The translations under genes and the position numbers were made by a program. The notes under the pieces were generated by a model. The model saw only the letters and a list, made by a program, of their open reading frames with translations. It was not told where the DNA came from and did not search any database. A DNA stretch of 64,000 nucleotides. Origin: Variovorax sp. PBL-E5. Lineage in GTDB: Bacteria > Pseudomonadota > Gammaproteobacteria > Burkholderiales > Burkholderiaceae_C. This document shows, in pieces, positions 25,200-34,632 of the stretch (position 1 is its first letter; each line of letters opens with the position of its first letter). The stretch spans positions 3,162,001 through 3,226,000 of the forward strand of contig NZ_LR594671.1 in NCBI RefSeq assembly GCF_901827185.1, read 5' to 3'.

Positions 25200-25289
25200 A
25201 AGAGATAGCCGAGAAGAGACAACTTTGGCCTCCGGCACGGCAAGGCGCCGCGGCCGGCCCGGAACACCGATCAAGAAGGAGACAAGCGC

Positions 25290-26537
25290 ATGACCATTCC
25301 TCGTTTCGCGTCCGCCTTTCGCAGCCGCCGCGCGGCCCTTGCAACCGGTGCGGCGGCAGCCCTCGGCATCCTGATGTCGGGCACGCCCGCGGCCGCGCAG
25401 GACAAGCCGATCAAGGTCGGCATGACCACCGACCTCACCGGCATCGCGGCGGCCTATGCGCGCTCGCAGGTCAACGGCGTGCAGATGGCCATCGACCAGC
25501 TCAACGCGAACGGCGGCCTGCTCGGGCGCAAGCTCGAGCTGCTGGTGCGCGATTCGCAGCTCAAGCCCGACCTCGGCACCTCGCACACGCGCGACCTGAT
25601 CACGCGCGAGAACGTCGACTTCCTGATCGGCCCCGACGGCAGCGCGGTGGGCATGACGGTGTCCGCCGTCGCCAAGCAATACAAGAAGGTGGTCATGATG
25701 ACCATCCCGAACACGCCGCGGCTGACCACCGAAACCTTCCATCCCTATGTCTTCACGGTGGTTCCCTCCGGCCTCATGGAGGCCCGCGCGATGGCCGAGG
25801 CCATCGGTCCCGGCAACAAGCGCATCGCCTTCATCGGCGGCGACTACGAGGCCGCACACCAGGGCCTGAAGTACTTCAAGGACTGGCTCGCGAAGGTCAA
25901 TCCCTCGGCCCAGGTGGTCGGCGAAGCGTGGCCCAAGCTCGGCGAGCCCGACTACAGCAGCTACATCACGAGCCTGATGTCGTCCAAGCCCGACGTGATC
26001 TTCTCGTACCTCTGGGGCGCCGACCTGATCGGCTTCGTCAAGCAGGGCAAGCCGTACGGCGTGTTCGACAAGGCCAAGGTCGCCAGCCTGGTGTTCCTCG
26101 ACGACATGAAGGCGCTCGGCAGCGAGATGCCCGACGGCCTGATCGCGCAGATGCGCGCGCCCTTCTTCGCGATCGAGGGCGACCGCATGACCAAGTTCGT
26201 CGAGCAGTACCGCGCCAGGTACAACGACTATCCGGCGGACTGGGCCATCATGGGCTACGAGGGCATGCAGATCCTCGCGCAATCCATCAAGCAGGCCAAC
26301 TCGCTGGAATCGGATGCGATCGTCAAGGCCGTCGAGCAGGTGAAGTACGACGGCCTGCGCGGCCCGATCAGCTTCCGCGCCATCGACCACCAGGGCACCG
26401 TCGGCTCCTACATCGGCACCGTCACGAAGAGCGACAAGTACCCGTTCAAGACGCTGACCCACGTCAAGTACGTGCCGGCCGAGAAGATCTGGCCGACGCC
26501 GGCCGAGATCGAGCAGGCCCGCGCCGCGGTCAAGTAG
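25290..26537 (+). CDS. Branched-chain-type ABC transporter substrate-binding protein
   Basis: A 415-residue periplasmic receptor of the LivK/urea/amide class. The signal peptide is about 1-35 (FRSRRAALATGAAAALGILM, then PAAAQ); twin arginines hint at Tat export. The mature part starts KPIKVGMTTDLTGIAAAYAR and has INQL-like QMAIDQLNANGGLLGRKLEL. AAGGAG precedes the ATG. It is the first gene of a 13-gene operon and is followed by both permeases and both ATPases of the importer. Such receptors in catabolic operons usually bind aromatic, alicyclic or other carboxylates rather than leucine. Confidence 0.93.
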   Translation: MTIPRFASAFRSRRAALATGAAAALGILMSGTPAAAQDKPIKVGMTTDLTGIAAAYARSQVNGVQMAIDQLNANGGLLGRKLELLVRDSQLKPDLGTSHTRDLITRENVDFLIGPDGSAVGMTVSAVAKQYKKVVMMTIPNTPRLTTETFHPYVFTVVPSGLMEARAMAEAIGPGNKRIAFIGGDYEAAHQGLKYFKDWLAKVNPSAQVVGEAWPKLGEPDYSSYITSLMSSKPDVIFSYLWGADLIGFVKQGKPYGVFDKAKVASLVFLDDMKALGSEMPDGLIAQMRAPFFAIEGDRMTKFVEQYRARYNDYPADWAIMGYEGMQILAQSIKQANSLESDAIVKAVEQVKYDGLRGPISFRAIDHQGTVGSYIGTVTKSDKYPFKTLTHVKYVPAEKIWPTPAEIEQARAAVK

Positions 26538-26565
26538 ACCCGGACCCCGAAAGGCAGCACGGCGC

Positions 26566-27444
26566 ATGTTCGAGAGCATCCTGGTCCAGGCCCTGAGCGG
26601 CGTCAGCAGCGGCATGGTGCTGTTCCTGGTCGCCTCGGGCATGACGCTGATCTTCGGCACGCTGCGCGTCGCCAACTTCGCGCACGGCTCGTTCTACATG
26701 ATCGCCGCCTACCTGAGCTTCACGCTGACGCGCTGGGTCGGCGGCGGCACGACGGGCTTCGTCGTCTCGCTGCTGGTGGCGCCGCTGGGCGTCGCGCTGC
26801 TGGGCGCGGGGGTCGAGCGCTTCCTGCTGCGCCGCATCGTCACGCGCGCGCACCAGTACCAGCTGATCCTGACCTATGCGCTGACGCTGATCTTCGCGGA
26901 CGGCGTCAAGCTGATCTGGGGCCGCGACAACCACGTGGTGGCGCGCCCGAGCGGCCTGGACGGCGCCTTCGATCTCTTCGGCACGCCCTTCCCGAGCTAC
27001 TACGCGCTCCTGATCGCGGTCGGCGCAGTGATCGCGATCGCGCTGCACCTGCTGCTCACGCGCACGCGCTTCGGCAAGGTGCTGCGGGCCTCGGTTGCCG
27101 ACGGCGCGATGGTGGGCGCGCTCGGCATCGACGTGCCGCGCCTGTACACCGGCGTGTTCGCGCTCGGCGCCTGGCTCGCCGGCCTGGGCGGCGCATTGGC
27201 CGCGCCGGTCGGCTCGATCTCGCTGGGCATCGACAGCTCGATCATCATCGAGTGCTTCGCCGTCGTCATCATCGGCGGCGTCGGCAGCGTGGGCGGCGCG
27301 CTGCTGGGCGCGCTGATCATCGGCGTCACCAAGTCGGTCGGCATCCTGTTCGCGCCGAAGCTGGCCATCGCCTTCATCTTCATCGCGCTGTGCGCCGTGC
27401 TGGTGCTGCGGCCGCAGGGCCTGCTCGGCCGCAGCACGGCCTGA
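26566..27444 (+). CDS. livH: Branched-chain-type ABC permease, LivH family
   Basis: A 292-residue inner-membrane permease with about eight hydrophobic helices. It begins LVQALSGVSSGMVLFLVASG and has the early conserved segment LIFGTLRVANFAHGSFYMIA, then the cytoplasmic loop LRASVADGAMVGALGIDVPR and the closing ECFAVVIIGGVGSVGGALLG. It pairs with the LivM-type permease 22 bp downstream to form the importer channel. The symbol denotes family, not leucine specificity. Confidence 0.93.
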   Translation: MFESILVQALSGVSSGMVLFLVASGMTLIFGTLRVANFAHGSFYMIAAYLSFTLTRWVGGGTTGFVVSLLVAPLGVALLGAGVERFLLRRIVTRAHQYQLILTYALTLIFADGVKLIWGRDNHVVARPSGLDGAFDLFGTPFPSYYALLIAVGAVIAIALHLLLTRTRFGKVLRASVADGAMVGALGIDVPRLYTGVFALGAWLAGLGGALAAPVGSISLGIDSSIIIECFAVVIIGGVGSVGGALLGALIIGVTKSVGILFAPKLAIAFIFIALCAVLVLRPQGLLGRSTA

Positions 27445-27466
27445 CCCGGAACCCGTACCTTCGAGC

Positions 27467-28435
27467 ATGAGCGCTGCCCTGCCCACTTCACACGCACCCG
27501 CGCGGCGCGGGTCGCGCGCCGCGATCGGCTGGTGCGCTGCCGCGCTCGTGTTCGCGCTGCTGCCGCTGGTGCTCGGCGAAAGCTATGTCTTCCTCACGGT
27601 CGACTTCTTCATCATGTCGCTGTTCGCGATGAGCTACAACCTGCTGCTCGGCCAGGGCGGCATGCTGTCCTTCGGGCACGCGACCTACTATGGGCTGGGC
27701 GCCTACGCGGTCGCGATCCTGCAGAACAAGTACGGCGTGCCGCCGTGGCTCGGCCTCGCGGCGGCGCCGGTCGTGGCCGCGCTCGGCGCTTTCGCGATCG
27801 GCTGGCTCTCGGTGCGCGTCACCGGGATGTACTTCGCGATGCTCACGCTGGCCTTCGGGCAGCTGGTGTTCACGCTGGTGCTCGGCTGGTACAGCTTCAC
27901 CGGCGGCGACGACGGGCTGCCGGTGGCGCTGCCGGACTGGATGCTGTCGGCGCGCAACTACTACTACTTCAGCCTCGTCGTGGTGGCGCTGTGCATCTGG
28001 CTGATCCACCGCATCACGCATTCGCCCTTCGGCATCGCGCTCGGCGCGATCCGCGACAACCGGCAGCGTGCGGCCTACATCGGACTCGACGTGCGGCGGC
28101 TGGAACTGCGCGTGTTCGTGGTGGCCGGCGCCTTTGCCGGCATCGCGGGCGGCCTGCGCGCGCCGCTGCAGCAGATGGCCTTTCCGTCGCTGCTCGGCTG
28201 GAGCCAGTCGGCCGACCCGGTGCTGATGGCGCTGGCCGGCGGCATCCACAACTTCGTCGGCCCGATCGTCGGCGCGGCGCTTTTCGTGTTCACCAATTTC
28301 GCCGTCACCAGCCGCTTCGAATACCCGCTCCTGGTGTTCGGCACGCTGGTGCTCTTGATCGTGCTGTTCCTGCCGAACGGCATCGTCGGCAGCCTCGCGC
28401 GCAAGCGCCGGGCCGTGACGGAACATCGCCCATGA
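27467..28435 (+). CDS. livM: Branched-chain-type ABC permease, LivM family
   Basis: A 322-residue inner-membrane permease with multiple hydrophobic helices. It carries MSYNLLLGQGGMLSFGHATY, the GWLSVRVTGMYFAMLTLAF segment and the EAA-like loop LGAIRDNRQRAAYIGLDVRR, followed by LMALAGGIHNFVGPIVGAAL. Its stop overlaps the LivG-type ATPase start (ATGA). Partner of the LivH-type subunit. Confidence 0.93.
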   Translation: MSAALPTSHAPARRGSRAAIGWCAAALVFALLPLVLGESYVFLTVDFFIMSLFAMSYNLLLGQGGMLSFGHATYYGLGAYAVAILQNKYGVPPWLGLAAAPVVAALGAFAIGWLSVRVTGMYFAMLTLAFGQLVFTLVLGWYSFTGGDDGLPVALPDWMLSARNYYYFSLVVVALCIWLIHRITHSPFGIALGAIRDNRQRAAYIGLDVRRLELRVFVVAGAFAGIAGGLRAPLQQMAFPSLLGWSQSADPVLMALAGGIHNFVGPIVGAALFVFTNFAVTSRFEYPLLVFGTLVLLIVLFLPNGIVGSLARKRRAVTEHRP

Positions 28436-29205
28436 GCCGCAGCACGATCCTGTCCATCGAGGACATCGGCAAGAACTTCGCCGGCTTCCATGCGCTCAGC
28501 GGCGTCAACCTGCAGGTCGGCGAGAACAGCGTGCACGCGCTGATCGGGCCCAACGGCGCCGGCAAGAGCACGCTGCTCAACGTGGTGTCGGGCCATCTCG
28601 CGCCGAGCGCGGGCCGCGTGATGTTCCAGGGCCGCTCGATCTGCGGACGTCCGCCGCACGAGACCGCGCGCCGCGGCGTGGCGCGCTCGTTCCAGATCAC
28701 CAGCATCTTCGCCGGCTTCAGCGTGTTCGAGAACGTGCAGATGGCGCTGCTGGCGCAGCACGGCCTGTGCACGCGCATGTTCCGCCCTGCCGCACCGATG
28801 CTGCGCGACGAGGCCCTGGCACTGCTGCAGCTGGTGCGGCTCGACGGCCAGGCCGAGCGCATCGCGGGCGAGCTGGCCGCGGGCGACCGCAAGCGGCTCG
28901 AGTTCGCGATCGCGATGGCCGGCCGGCCGAAGGTGATGCTGCTCGACGAGCCCACCGCCGGCATGAGCCCGGACGAGCGCGCGATCGTGATCCATCTGAT
29001 CCGCTCGATCAACCGCGAGCGCGGCGTGGCGGTGCTGTTCACCGAGCACGACATCGAGATGGTGTTCGCGATCGCCGACCGCATCACCGTGCTGCACCAG
29101 GGCAGCTGCATCGCCGACGGCGTGCCCGCCGCGGTGCGCGCCGACCGGCGCGTGCAGGAGGTCTACCTGGGCGAGGACGACGAAGACGATGCTGCGCTGC
29201 ACTGA
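28432..29205 (+). CDS. livG: Branched-chain-type ABC ATPase, LivG family
   Basis: A 257-residue ATPase. Walker A is GPNGAGKSTLLNVV (about 39-52), the signature region is AGELAAGDRKRLEFAIAMAG, Walker B is KVMLLDEPTAGMSPDE and the switch His is in FTEHDIEMVF. The start at 28432 is set by the ATGA overlap with LivM. Its end overlaps the LivF-type gene by 17 bp. It energises the importer. Confidence 0.94.
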   Translation: MSRSTILSIEDIGKNFAGFHALSGVNLQVGENSVHALIGPNGAGKSTLLNVVSGHLAPSAGRVMFQGRSICGRPPHETARRGVARSFQITSIFAGFSVFENVQMALLAQHGLCTRMFRPAAPMLRDEALALLQLVRLDGQAERIAGELAAGDRKRLEFAIAMAGRPKVMLLDEPTAGMSPDERAIVIHLIRSINRERGVAVLFTEHDIEMVFAIADRITVLHQGSCIADGVPAAVRADRRVQEVYLGEDDEDDAALH

Positions 29206-29878
29206 GCTCAACACCTGGTACGGCCCGGCGCACGTGCTCTTCGACGTCGAGCTGGACGTGGCCGAGGGCCGCGTACTCTCGCTGCTCGGGCGCAATGGCG
29301 TCGGCAAGTCGACGCTGCTCAAAAGCATCATCGGCCTGGTGCCGCCGGGCTCCGGCGAGATCATGTTCGATGGCCTGAACCTGCGCGGACTGCCTCCGCA
29401 CCGGATCGCGCAGGCGGGCATCGGCTACGTGCCCGAGGAGCGGCGCGTCTTCGCCGACCTGACGGTGGAAGAGAACCTCGAGATCGCCGAGTTGCGCCGC
29501 GGTGCCTGGTCGCGGCGCGAGGCCTTCCGCGCCTTTCCCGCGCTGGAGGAATTCCGCCAGCGCCGCGCCGGCCTGCTGAGCGGCGGCCAGCAGCAGATGC
29601 TGACCATCGCGCGCGCGCTGATGGGCAATCCGCGCCTGCTCCTGGTCGACGAGCCGACCGAGGGCCTGTCGCCGATCATGGTGAAGACGCTGGCCGGCAC
29701 CATCCACGACCTCAAGCGCGCCGGCCAGACCATGGTGGTGGCGGCGCAGGACCTGCGCTTCGCGCTCTCGATCGCCGACGAGCTTGCCGTGCTCGACCGC
29801 GGCCGCGTGGTGTACCGCAAGGACGGGGACGCGGCGCGCGCCGACGTCGAGCACATCAAGGCCCTGCTGGCCTTGTGA
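29189..29878 (+). CDS. livF: Branched-chain-type ABC ATPase, LivF family
   Basis: A 229-residue ATPase, second of the importer. It has Walker A GRNGVGKSTLLKSI (about 32-45), the LivF-typical GYVPEERRVFADLTVEENL, signature LLSGGQQQMLTIARALMG and Walker B LLLVDEPTEGLSP. The usual switch His appears to be Gln in VVAAQDLRFAL, a substitution worth noting. It is followed directly by the catabolic genes of the operon. Confidence 0.93.
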   Translation: MLRCTELNTWYGPAHVLFDVELDVAEGRVLSLLGRNGVGKSTLLKSIIGLVPPGSGEIMFDGLNLRGLPPHRIAQAGIGYVPEERRVFADLTVEENLEIAELRRGAWSRREAFRAFPALEEFRQRRAGLLSGGQQQMLTIARALMGNPRLLLVDEPTEGLSPIMVKTLAGTIHDLKRAGQTMVVAAQDLRFALSIADELAVLDRGRVVYRKDGDAARADVEHIKALLAL

Positions 29879-29889
29879 GCACCCGAAGC

Positions 29890-31398
29890 ATGGACGCCAC
29901 CGTCAACCCTTCCGCTCGCACCGTCGAGACCGACGTGCTGGTCGTCGGTGGCGGCGGCTCCGGCCTGGCCGCTGCCATCGAAGCCGCGCGCGCCGGCCGC
30001 CAGGTGGTGCTGATCGAGAAGAACCCGCAGACCGGCGGCAGCACCGGCTGGTCGGTCGGCTCGATCACCGCGACGCGCACGCCCGACCAGCAACGCAAAG
30101 GTATCGTCGACGATCCGCAGCATCACTTCGAGGACATGGCCAAGCTGGCCGGTGCGCTGCTGCCGCGCGACAACCTCGCACTGCGGCACACGCTGGTGCA
30201 CAACGTGACCGACACGTTGGCCTGGCTGCGCAGCCTGGGCGTGGAGTTCTTCGGCCCCGGCGCGGAGCCGCCGCACCGCCTGCCGCGCATGCACAACGTG
30301 CTGCCGACCTCGGGCTCCTATGTCTGGCACCTCACACGCGCCGCGCGCCGCGCCGGCGTCGACATCCACCTGTCGACGCGCGCCTCGCGCATCGTGCTCG
30401 ACGGCGACACGGTGTGCGGCATCGAGGCGCGCGATGCACACGACCGGCCGGTGCTCTACACCGCGCGCCATGGCGTGGTGCTGGCCGGCGGCGACTACAG
30501 CGGCAGCGTCGACTTCAAGACCCGTTACGGCTCGGCGGCGCTGGCCCGCGTGCCGGCAGTCAACACGACCAACACCGGCGACTGCCAGCGCATGGTGCTC
30601 GAGATCGGCGGCGAGGTGCTCAACGGCGACCTGATCCTCGGCCCGGTGATGCGCTTCGCGCCGCCGCCGCGCAAGGGCCTGGCGCAGCGCGTTCCGCCCT
30701 GGGCGCCGATCACGCGCACCATGGCCTGGATGCTGCATCACCTGCCGAGCACGATCGTGCGTTCGCTGGTGATGCGCTTCATGACCACCGTGCTCGGGCC
30801 CGAGGCCGCGCTGTTCGCCGACGGCGTGCTGCTGGTCGACCGCAACGGCGAGCGCATCCAGCCGATCGAAGGCAGCCTCGGCAAGGCGGTGGCTGCGGCG
30901 CCCGAGCGCAGCGCCTGGCTGATCTTCGACGACCGGCAGGCCGAACGCTACAGCGCGCCGCCGCATGCGGTGTCGACCGCGCCGGGCATCGCCTGGGCCT
31001 ACTTCGGCGACTACGTCCGCACGCGGCCCGACCTGTGCACGAAGGCCGGCGACGCAACGGCGCTGGCGAAGCAGCTGGACATGCCGCCGGCCGCGCTGCT
31101 GGCCTCGCTGAACAACAGCCGCGAACCGCGGATGGGACCTTTCCATGCGCTCGGCCCGATCCACAGCTACGTCGTGCTGACCGACGGCGGCGTCAGGGTC
31201 ACGCCCGAACTGCAGGTCGTGGTGCGCGGCTCGATACCGGTGCGCGGCCTCTATGCCGCGGGCTCGACCGGCCAGGGCGGGCTGCTGCTCGAAGGGCACG
31301 GCCATCATCTGGGCTGGGCCTTCACCTCGGGCCGCATCGCTGGCCGGCATGCCGCCGCGGCGACCACCACCATCCTGTCCTCCACCACGTTGCCATGA
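29890..31398 (+). CDS. FAD-dependent dehydrogenase/reductase (KstD/fumarate-reductase-flavoprotein family)
   Basis: A 502-residue flavoprotein of the FAD_binding_2 family, which includes 3-ketosteroid delta-1-dehydrogenases and fumarate-reductase flavoproteins. The dinucleotide motif is DVLVVGGGGSGLAAAIEAAR with IEKNPQTGGSTGWSVGS after it, and the C-terminus closes with GLYAAGSTGQGGLLLEGHGH. It should oxidise or reduce a C-C bond next to a carbonyl. The ATG at 29890 is chosen; a GTG at 29875 overlapping the LivF stop is an alternative. It opens the enzymatic part of the operon. Confidence 0.88.
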   Translation: MDATVNPSARTVETDVLVVGGGGSGLAAAIEAARAGRQVVLIEKNPQTGGSTGWSVGSITATRTPDQQRKGIVDDPQHHFEDMAKLAGALLPRDNLALRHTLVHNVTDTLAWLRSLGVEFFGPGAEPPHRLPRMHNVLPTSGSYVWHLTRAARRAGVDIHLSTRASRIVLDGDTVCGIEARDAHDRPVLYTARHGVVLAGGDYSGSVDFKTRYGSAALARVPAVNTTNTGDCQRMVLEIGGEVLNGDLILGPVMRFAPPPRKGLAQRVPPWAPITRTMAWMLHHLPSTIVRSLVMRFMTTVLGPEAALFADGVLLVDRNGERIQPIEGSLGKAVAAAPERSAWLIFDDRQAERYSAPPHAVSTAPGIAWAYFGDYVRTRPDLCTKAGDATALAKQLDMPPAALLASLNNSREPRMGPFHALGPIHSYVVLTDGGVRVTPELQVVVRGSIPVRGLYAAGSTGQGGLLLEGHGHHLGWAFTSGRIAGRHAAAATTTILSSTTLP

Positions 31399-33023
31399 AG
31401 GAATCCTGGTCCCTGCCCGACGTGCTCGAAGCGCGCACCCGCGCCACGCCCGACCGCGCCTTCTTCTCGATGATGGGCGAGCCCGCGCTGTCGGTGGGCG
31501 AGATGGCGCTGCGCTCGCTTCGCATCGCCAACGGCCTGCGCGAACTCGGTGTCGGCTTCGGCGACCGGGTGCTGGTGATGCTGCCGAACTGCACCGAATT
31601 CATCGAGGCCTGGTTCGCGATCAACCGGCTGGGTGCGGTGCTGGTCACGGTCAACACGGCCTACCGCGGCAGCTTTCTCGAGCACCTGGCGAACAACTCG
31701 GGCGCGCGCGTGATGATCGCGTCGGGCGCCTTCGTGCCGGTGGTGCTGGCCTCGGAAGACGCGATGCCAGGCCTCGAACGCCTCGTGGTGGTCAAGCCCG
31801 ACGCCGCGCAGCCCATGCGCCCGCAACGCCTGCCAACGATCGACTTCGAATCGCTGCGCGCAGCACCCGAGCGCGGTCTCGACGTGCGCGTGACGCCGCG
31901 CGATCTCGCCGCCATCGTCTACACCTCGGGCACCACGGGCAAGTCCAAGGGCGTGATGATTCCGCATGCGCAGATGGTCCTCAATCCGCACGTGTACATC
32001 GACCAGCTGGGCATCGGCCGTGACGACGTTTTCTATTCGGCCCTGCCGCTGTTCCACACCAACGCGCTGGCGCTGCAGGTGTACGGCGCGCTGATCGCCG
32101 GCTGCCGCGTGCACCTGGCACCGCAGTTCAGCGCCAGCGGCTGGCTGCCCGACGTGCGTGCCAGCGGTGCCACGGTGACCAACCTGCTGGGCGTGATGAC
32201 CGACTTCGTGTTCCGCCAGCCGGCCACGCCCGAGGACGCCGACAACGCGCTGCGCATCGCCAGCGCGGTGCCGATGCCGGCCTTCGCGCCGGTCTTCGAG
32301 CAGCGCTTCGGCGTCCAGCTGGCCGAGCTGTACGGCTCGACCGAGGCCAACTGCCCGCTCTACCAGCCGCGCGACGAAGCGCGCCGCGACGGCGCCTGCG
32401 GCAAGGTGGTCAAGCGCTGGTTCGAATGCCGCATCGCCGATCCGGACACCGACCACGAGCTGCCGCACGGCGAGGTCGGCGAGTTGCAGGTGCGGCCGAA
32501 GGTCGCCGATGGCTTCATGGCCGGCTACAACGCGATGCCCGAGGAGACTGTCAAGGCCTGGCGCAACCTGTGGTTCCACACTGGCGATGCGATGCGCCGC
32601 GATGCCGATGGCTACTACTACTTCGTCGACCGCATGAAGGACTGCATCCGCCGGCGCGCAGAGAACATTTCCTCCTTCGAGGTCGAGCAGATCGTGATGC
32701 AGCACGAAGGCATCGAGGAAGCCGCCGCCATCGGCATCCGTTCGCCCGACGAGGACAACGAGCAGGAAGTGAAGATCTGCGTGGTCGCCAAGCCCGGCGC
32801 AGCGGCCGACGCGGCCGCGCTGCATGCCTTCTGTGCGGCGCGCATGCCGGCCTTCGCGGTGCCGCGCTTCATCGAATTCTGCGACGCGCTGCCGAAGACG
32901 CCGACGCAGAAAGTCCGCAAACAGGAACTGCGCGAACGCGGCGTCACGCCCGAGACCTGGGTGGCGCCGGCGCCCGCACCGCGTGGCCGCACGCCCTCTT
33001 CTTCCGGAAACAAATCCTCATGA
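31395..33023 (+). CDS. AMP-forming acyl-CoA synthetase/ligase
   Basis: A 542-residue adenylate-forming ligase. Motifs: AIVYTSGTTGKSKGVMIPH (P-loop, about 173-191), VQLAELYGSTEANCP (A5), LWFHTGDAMRRDADGYYYFV (A7), DRMKDCIRRRAENIS (hinge) and PKTPTQKVRKQELR with the C-terminal Lys. It activates a carboxylic acid to its CoA thioester, probably the imported substrate. The start overlaps the flavoprotein stop (ATGA) and its stop overlaps the thiolase start, so it is tightly coupled. It resembles crotonobetaine/carnitine-CoA-ligase-like members; specificity unknown. Confidence 0.93.
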   Translation: MKESWSLPDVLEARTRATPDRAFFSMMGEPALSVGEMALRSLRIANGLRELGVGFGDRVLVMLPNCTEFIEAWFAINRLGAVLVTVNTAYRGSFLEHLANNSGARVMIASGAFVPVVLASEDAMPGLERLVVVKPDAAQPMRPQRLPTIDFESLRAAPERGLDVRVTPRDLAAIVYTSGTTGKSKGVMIPHAQMVLNPHVYIDQLGIGRDDVFYSALPLFHTNALALQVYGALIAGCRVHLAPQFSASGWLPDVRASGATVTNLLGVMTDFVFRQPATPEDADNALRIASAVPMPAFAPVFEQRFGVQLAELYGSTEANCPLYQPRDEARRDGACGKVVKRWFECRIADPDTDHELPHGEVGELQVRPKVADGFMAGYNAMPEETVKAWRNLWFHTGDAMRRDADGYYYFVDRMKDCIRRRAENISSFEVEQIVMQHEGIEEAAAIGIRSPDEDNEQEVKICVVAKPGAAADAAALHAFCAARMPAFAVPRFIEFCDALPKTPTQKVRKQELRERGVTPETWVAPAPAPRGRTPSSSGNKSS

Positions 33024-34204
33024 ACTTCAACAGCGCCGCATCGATCGCCGGCATCGGCTGGACCGACTACACGCGCAACTCGGGCAAGACGGTCGAGGCC
33101 CTTGCACTCGAGGCTTGCCGCAATGCGATCGAGGACGCCGGCCTCGTGCCGGCCGATGTCGACGGTATCGTGAGCTTCGGCCTCGGCGACACCGCGACCA
33201 CCAGCGTCGTCGCCACCGGCCTCGGCCTGCCGGTGGTGAACCACTATGCCGACTACGGCGCCGGCGGCAACATGGCCTGCGGCGTGGTGCTGCATGCGGC
33301 GATGGCGGTGGCCACCGGGCAGGCCGACCACGTGCTGGTCTATCGCGCACTGAACGGTGCCTCGGGCGTGCGCTACGGCGGCGCGAAGTTTTCCGAGCTG
33401 CTGGCCGAGAGCAGCATCCATTCGGACGCCGAGCCGCAGTTCCTCGACACCTGCGGCATCACCATGCCGGCGCAGCACTTCGCGATGCTGTGCCGCAGGC
33501 ACATGATCAAGTACGGCACGACCGACGAAGACCTGGCCGCGGTCGCGATGAACGGCCGTGCCCATGCCGCCGACAACGAACGCGCGATGAAGCGCGCGCC
33601 GATGTCGCTCGACGACTACCGCGCCTCGCCCTGGATCGCGGAACCCTTTCGCATGTACGACTGCTGCCTGCAGAGCGACGGCGCGTGCGCGCTCCTGATC
33701 ACCTCCACCGAGCGCGCGCGCGACCTGCGCCACAGGCCGGTGACGGTGCGCGCCGGCATCACCGGCAGCGGTCCGGCCAACCGCGGCCTGATGTGGGGCA
33801 ACTACTGGGGCGACCATTCCGAGTGCTATGCGCGCTTCATCGCCGACCGCCTGTTCGGCATGGCGGGCATCGAGCGCGGCGACCTCGACTTCGCGCAGGT
33901 CTACGACTGCTTCACCTACAGCGTGATCGGCCAGTTCGAGGATTTCGGCCTGTGCGAGAAAGGCGGCGCCGGTGCCTTCTTCCGCGAAGGGCATGCGCGC
34001 ATCGGCGGCAAGCTGCCGGTCAACACGGCCGGCGGCCTCTTGTCGGAAGCCTACATCCACGGGCTCAACAACGCGGTCGAGGCCGTGAGCCAGCTGCGCG
34101 GCGACGCCGGCACGCGCCAGGTCCGCGGCGCAGAACTCGGGCTCGTGACGGCAGGCGGCGCGACCTCCACCGGCAGCGCGCTGATCCTCGGAGTCGACGC
34201 ATGA
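33020..34204 (+). CDS. Thiolase-fold protein (SCP2-thiolase/Ltp aldolase-like) lacking catalytic Cys
   Basis: A 394-residue thiolase-superfamily protein. In canonical thiolases a Cys starts the motif CxSGxxA; counted back from TGQADHVLV, that position here seems to be Gly83 (YGAGGNMACG), with Cys87 four residues later. The NEAFA-type motif is VYDCFTYSVIGQFEDFG and the GHP-type motif is LLSEAYIHGLNN, where His is Tyr. These changes are typical of lipid-transfer-protein-like members, some of which are retro-aldolases working with a DUF35 protein in steroid side-chain breakdown. A DUF35 gene follows with ATGA overlap, supporting this reading. Confidence 0.88.
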   Translation: MNFNSAASIAGIGWTDYTRNSGKTVEALALEACRNAIEDAGLVPADVDGIVSFGLGDTATTSVVATGLGLPVVNHYADYGAGGNMACGVVLHAAMAVATGQADHVLVYRALNGASGVRYGGAKFSELLAESSIHSDAEPQFLDTCGITMPAQHFAMLCRRHMIKYGTTDEDLAAVAMNGRAHAADNERAMKRAPMSLDDYRASPWIAEPFRMYDCCLQSDGACALLITSTERARDLRHRPVTVRAGITGSGPANRGLMWGNYWGDHSECYARFIADRLFGMAGIERGDLDFAQVYDCFTYSVIGQFEDFGLCEKGGAGAFFREGHARIGGKLPVNTAGGLLSEAYIHGLNNAVEAVSQLRGDAGTRQVRGAELGLVTAGGATSTGSALILGVDA

Positions 34205-34632
34205 ACGCATCTTTGCTCGATCTTCCGCTGCCGCGTCCGACGCTGCTGACGCAGCCCTTCTGGGACGCGGCCCGCGCGCATCGGCTGATCATCCAGCGCT
34301 GCGATCGCTGCGGCAGGCTGCGCTTCTATCCGAGCGCGGGCTGCACGCATTGCGCATCGCCGGACTTCACCTGGATCGACGTCTCGGGGCGCGGCCATGT
34401 GTACAGCTGGATCGTGGTGCGGCGTTCGGTCGACCCGGCCTGGCAGCGGCGCGCGCCTTTCGTGAGCGCGATCATCGAGCTGGACGAGCAACGCGGCGTG
34501 CTCGTGCCGGGTCTGCTGACCGATATCGCGCCGGAGCAGGTGCGGGCCGACCTGCCGGTGCAGGTGTGGTTCGAGCAGGTGTCGCCGGAGATCTCGATGC
34601 CACGCTGGCGCCCGGCCGGCACGGAGGCGTAG
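34201..34632 (+). CDS. Zn-ribbon OB-fold (DUF35) protein, thiolase/aldolase partner
   Basis: A 143-residue DUF35 protein. It has an N-terminal helix (TLLTQPFWDAARAHRLII), a zinc ribbon QRCDRCGRLRFYPSAGCTHC (four Cys, about 32-51) and an OB-fold with GHVYSWIVVRRSVDPAW and RAPFVSAIIEL. Such proteins bind thiolase-fold enzymes and CoA thioesters and are needed for Ltp2-type aldolase or HMG-CoA/acetoacetyl-CoA systems. Its start overlaps the preceding stop, marking the two as a complex. Confidence 0.92.
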   Translation: MNASLLDLPLPRPTLLTQPFWDAARAHRLIIQRCDRCGRLRFYPSAGCTHCASPDFTWIDVSGRGHVYSWIVVRRSVDPAWQRRAPFVSAIIELDEQRGVLVPGLLTDIAPEQVRADLPVQVWFEQVSPEISMPRWRPAGTEA

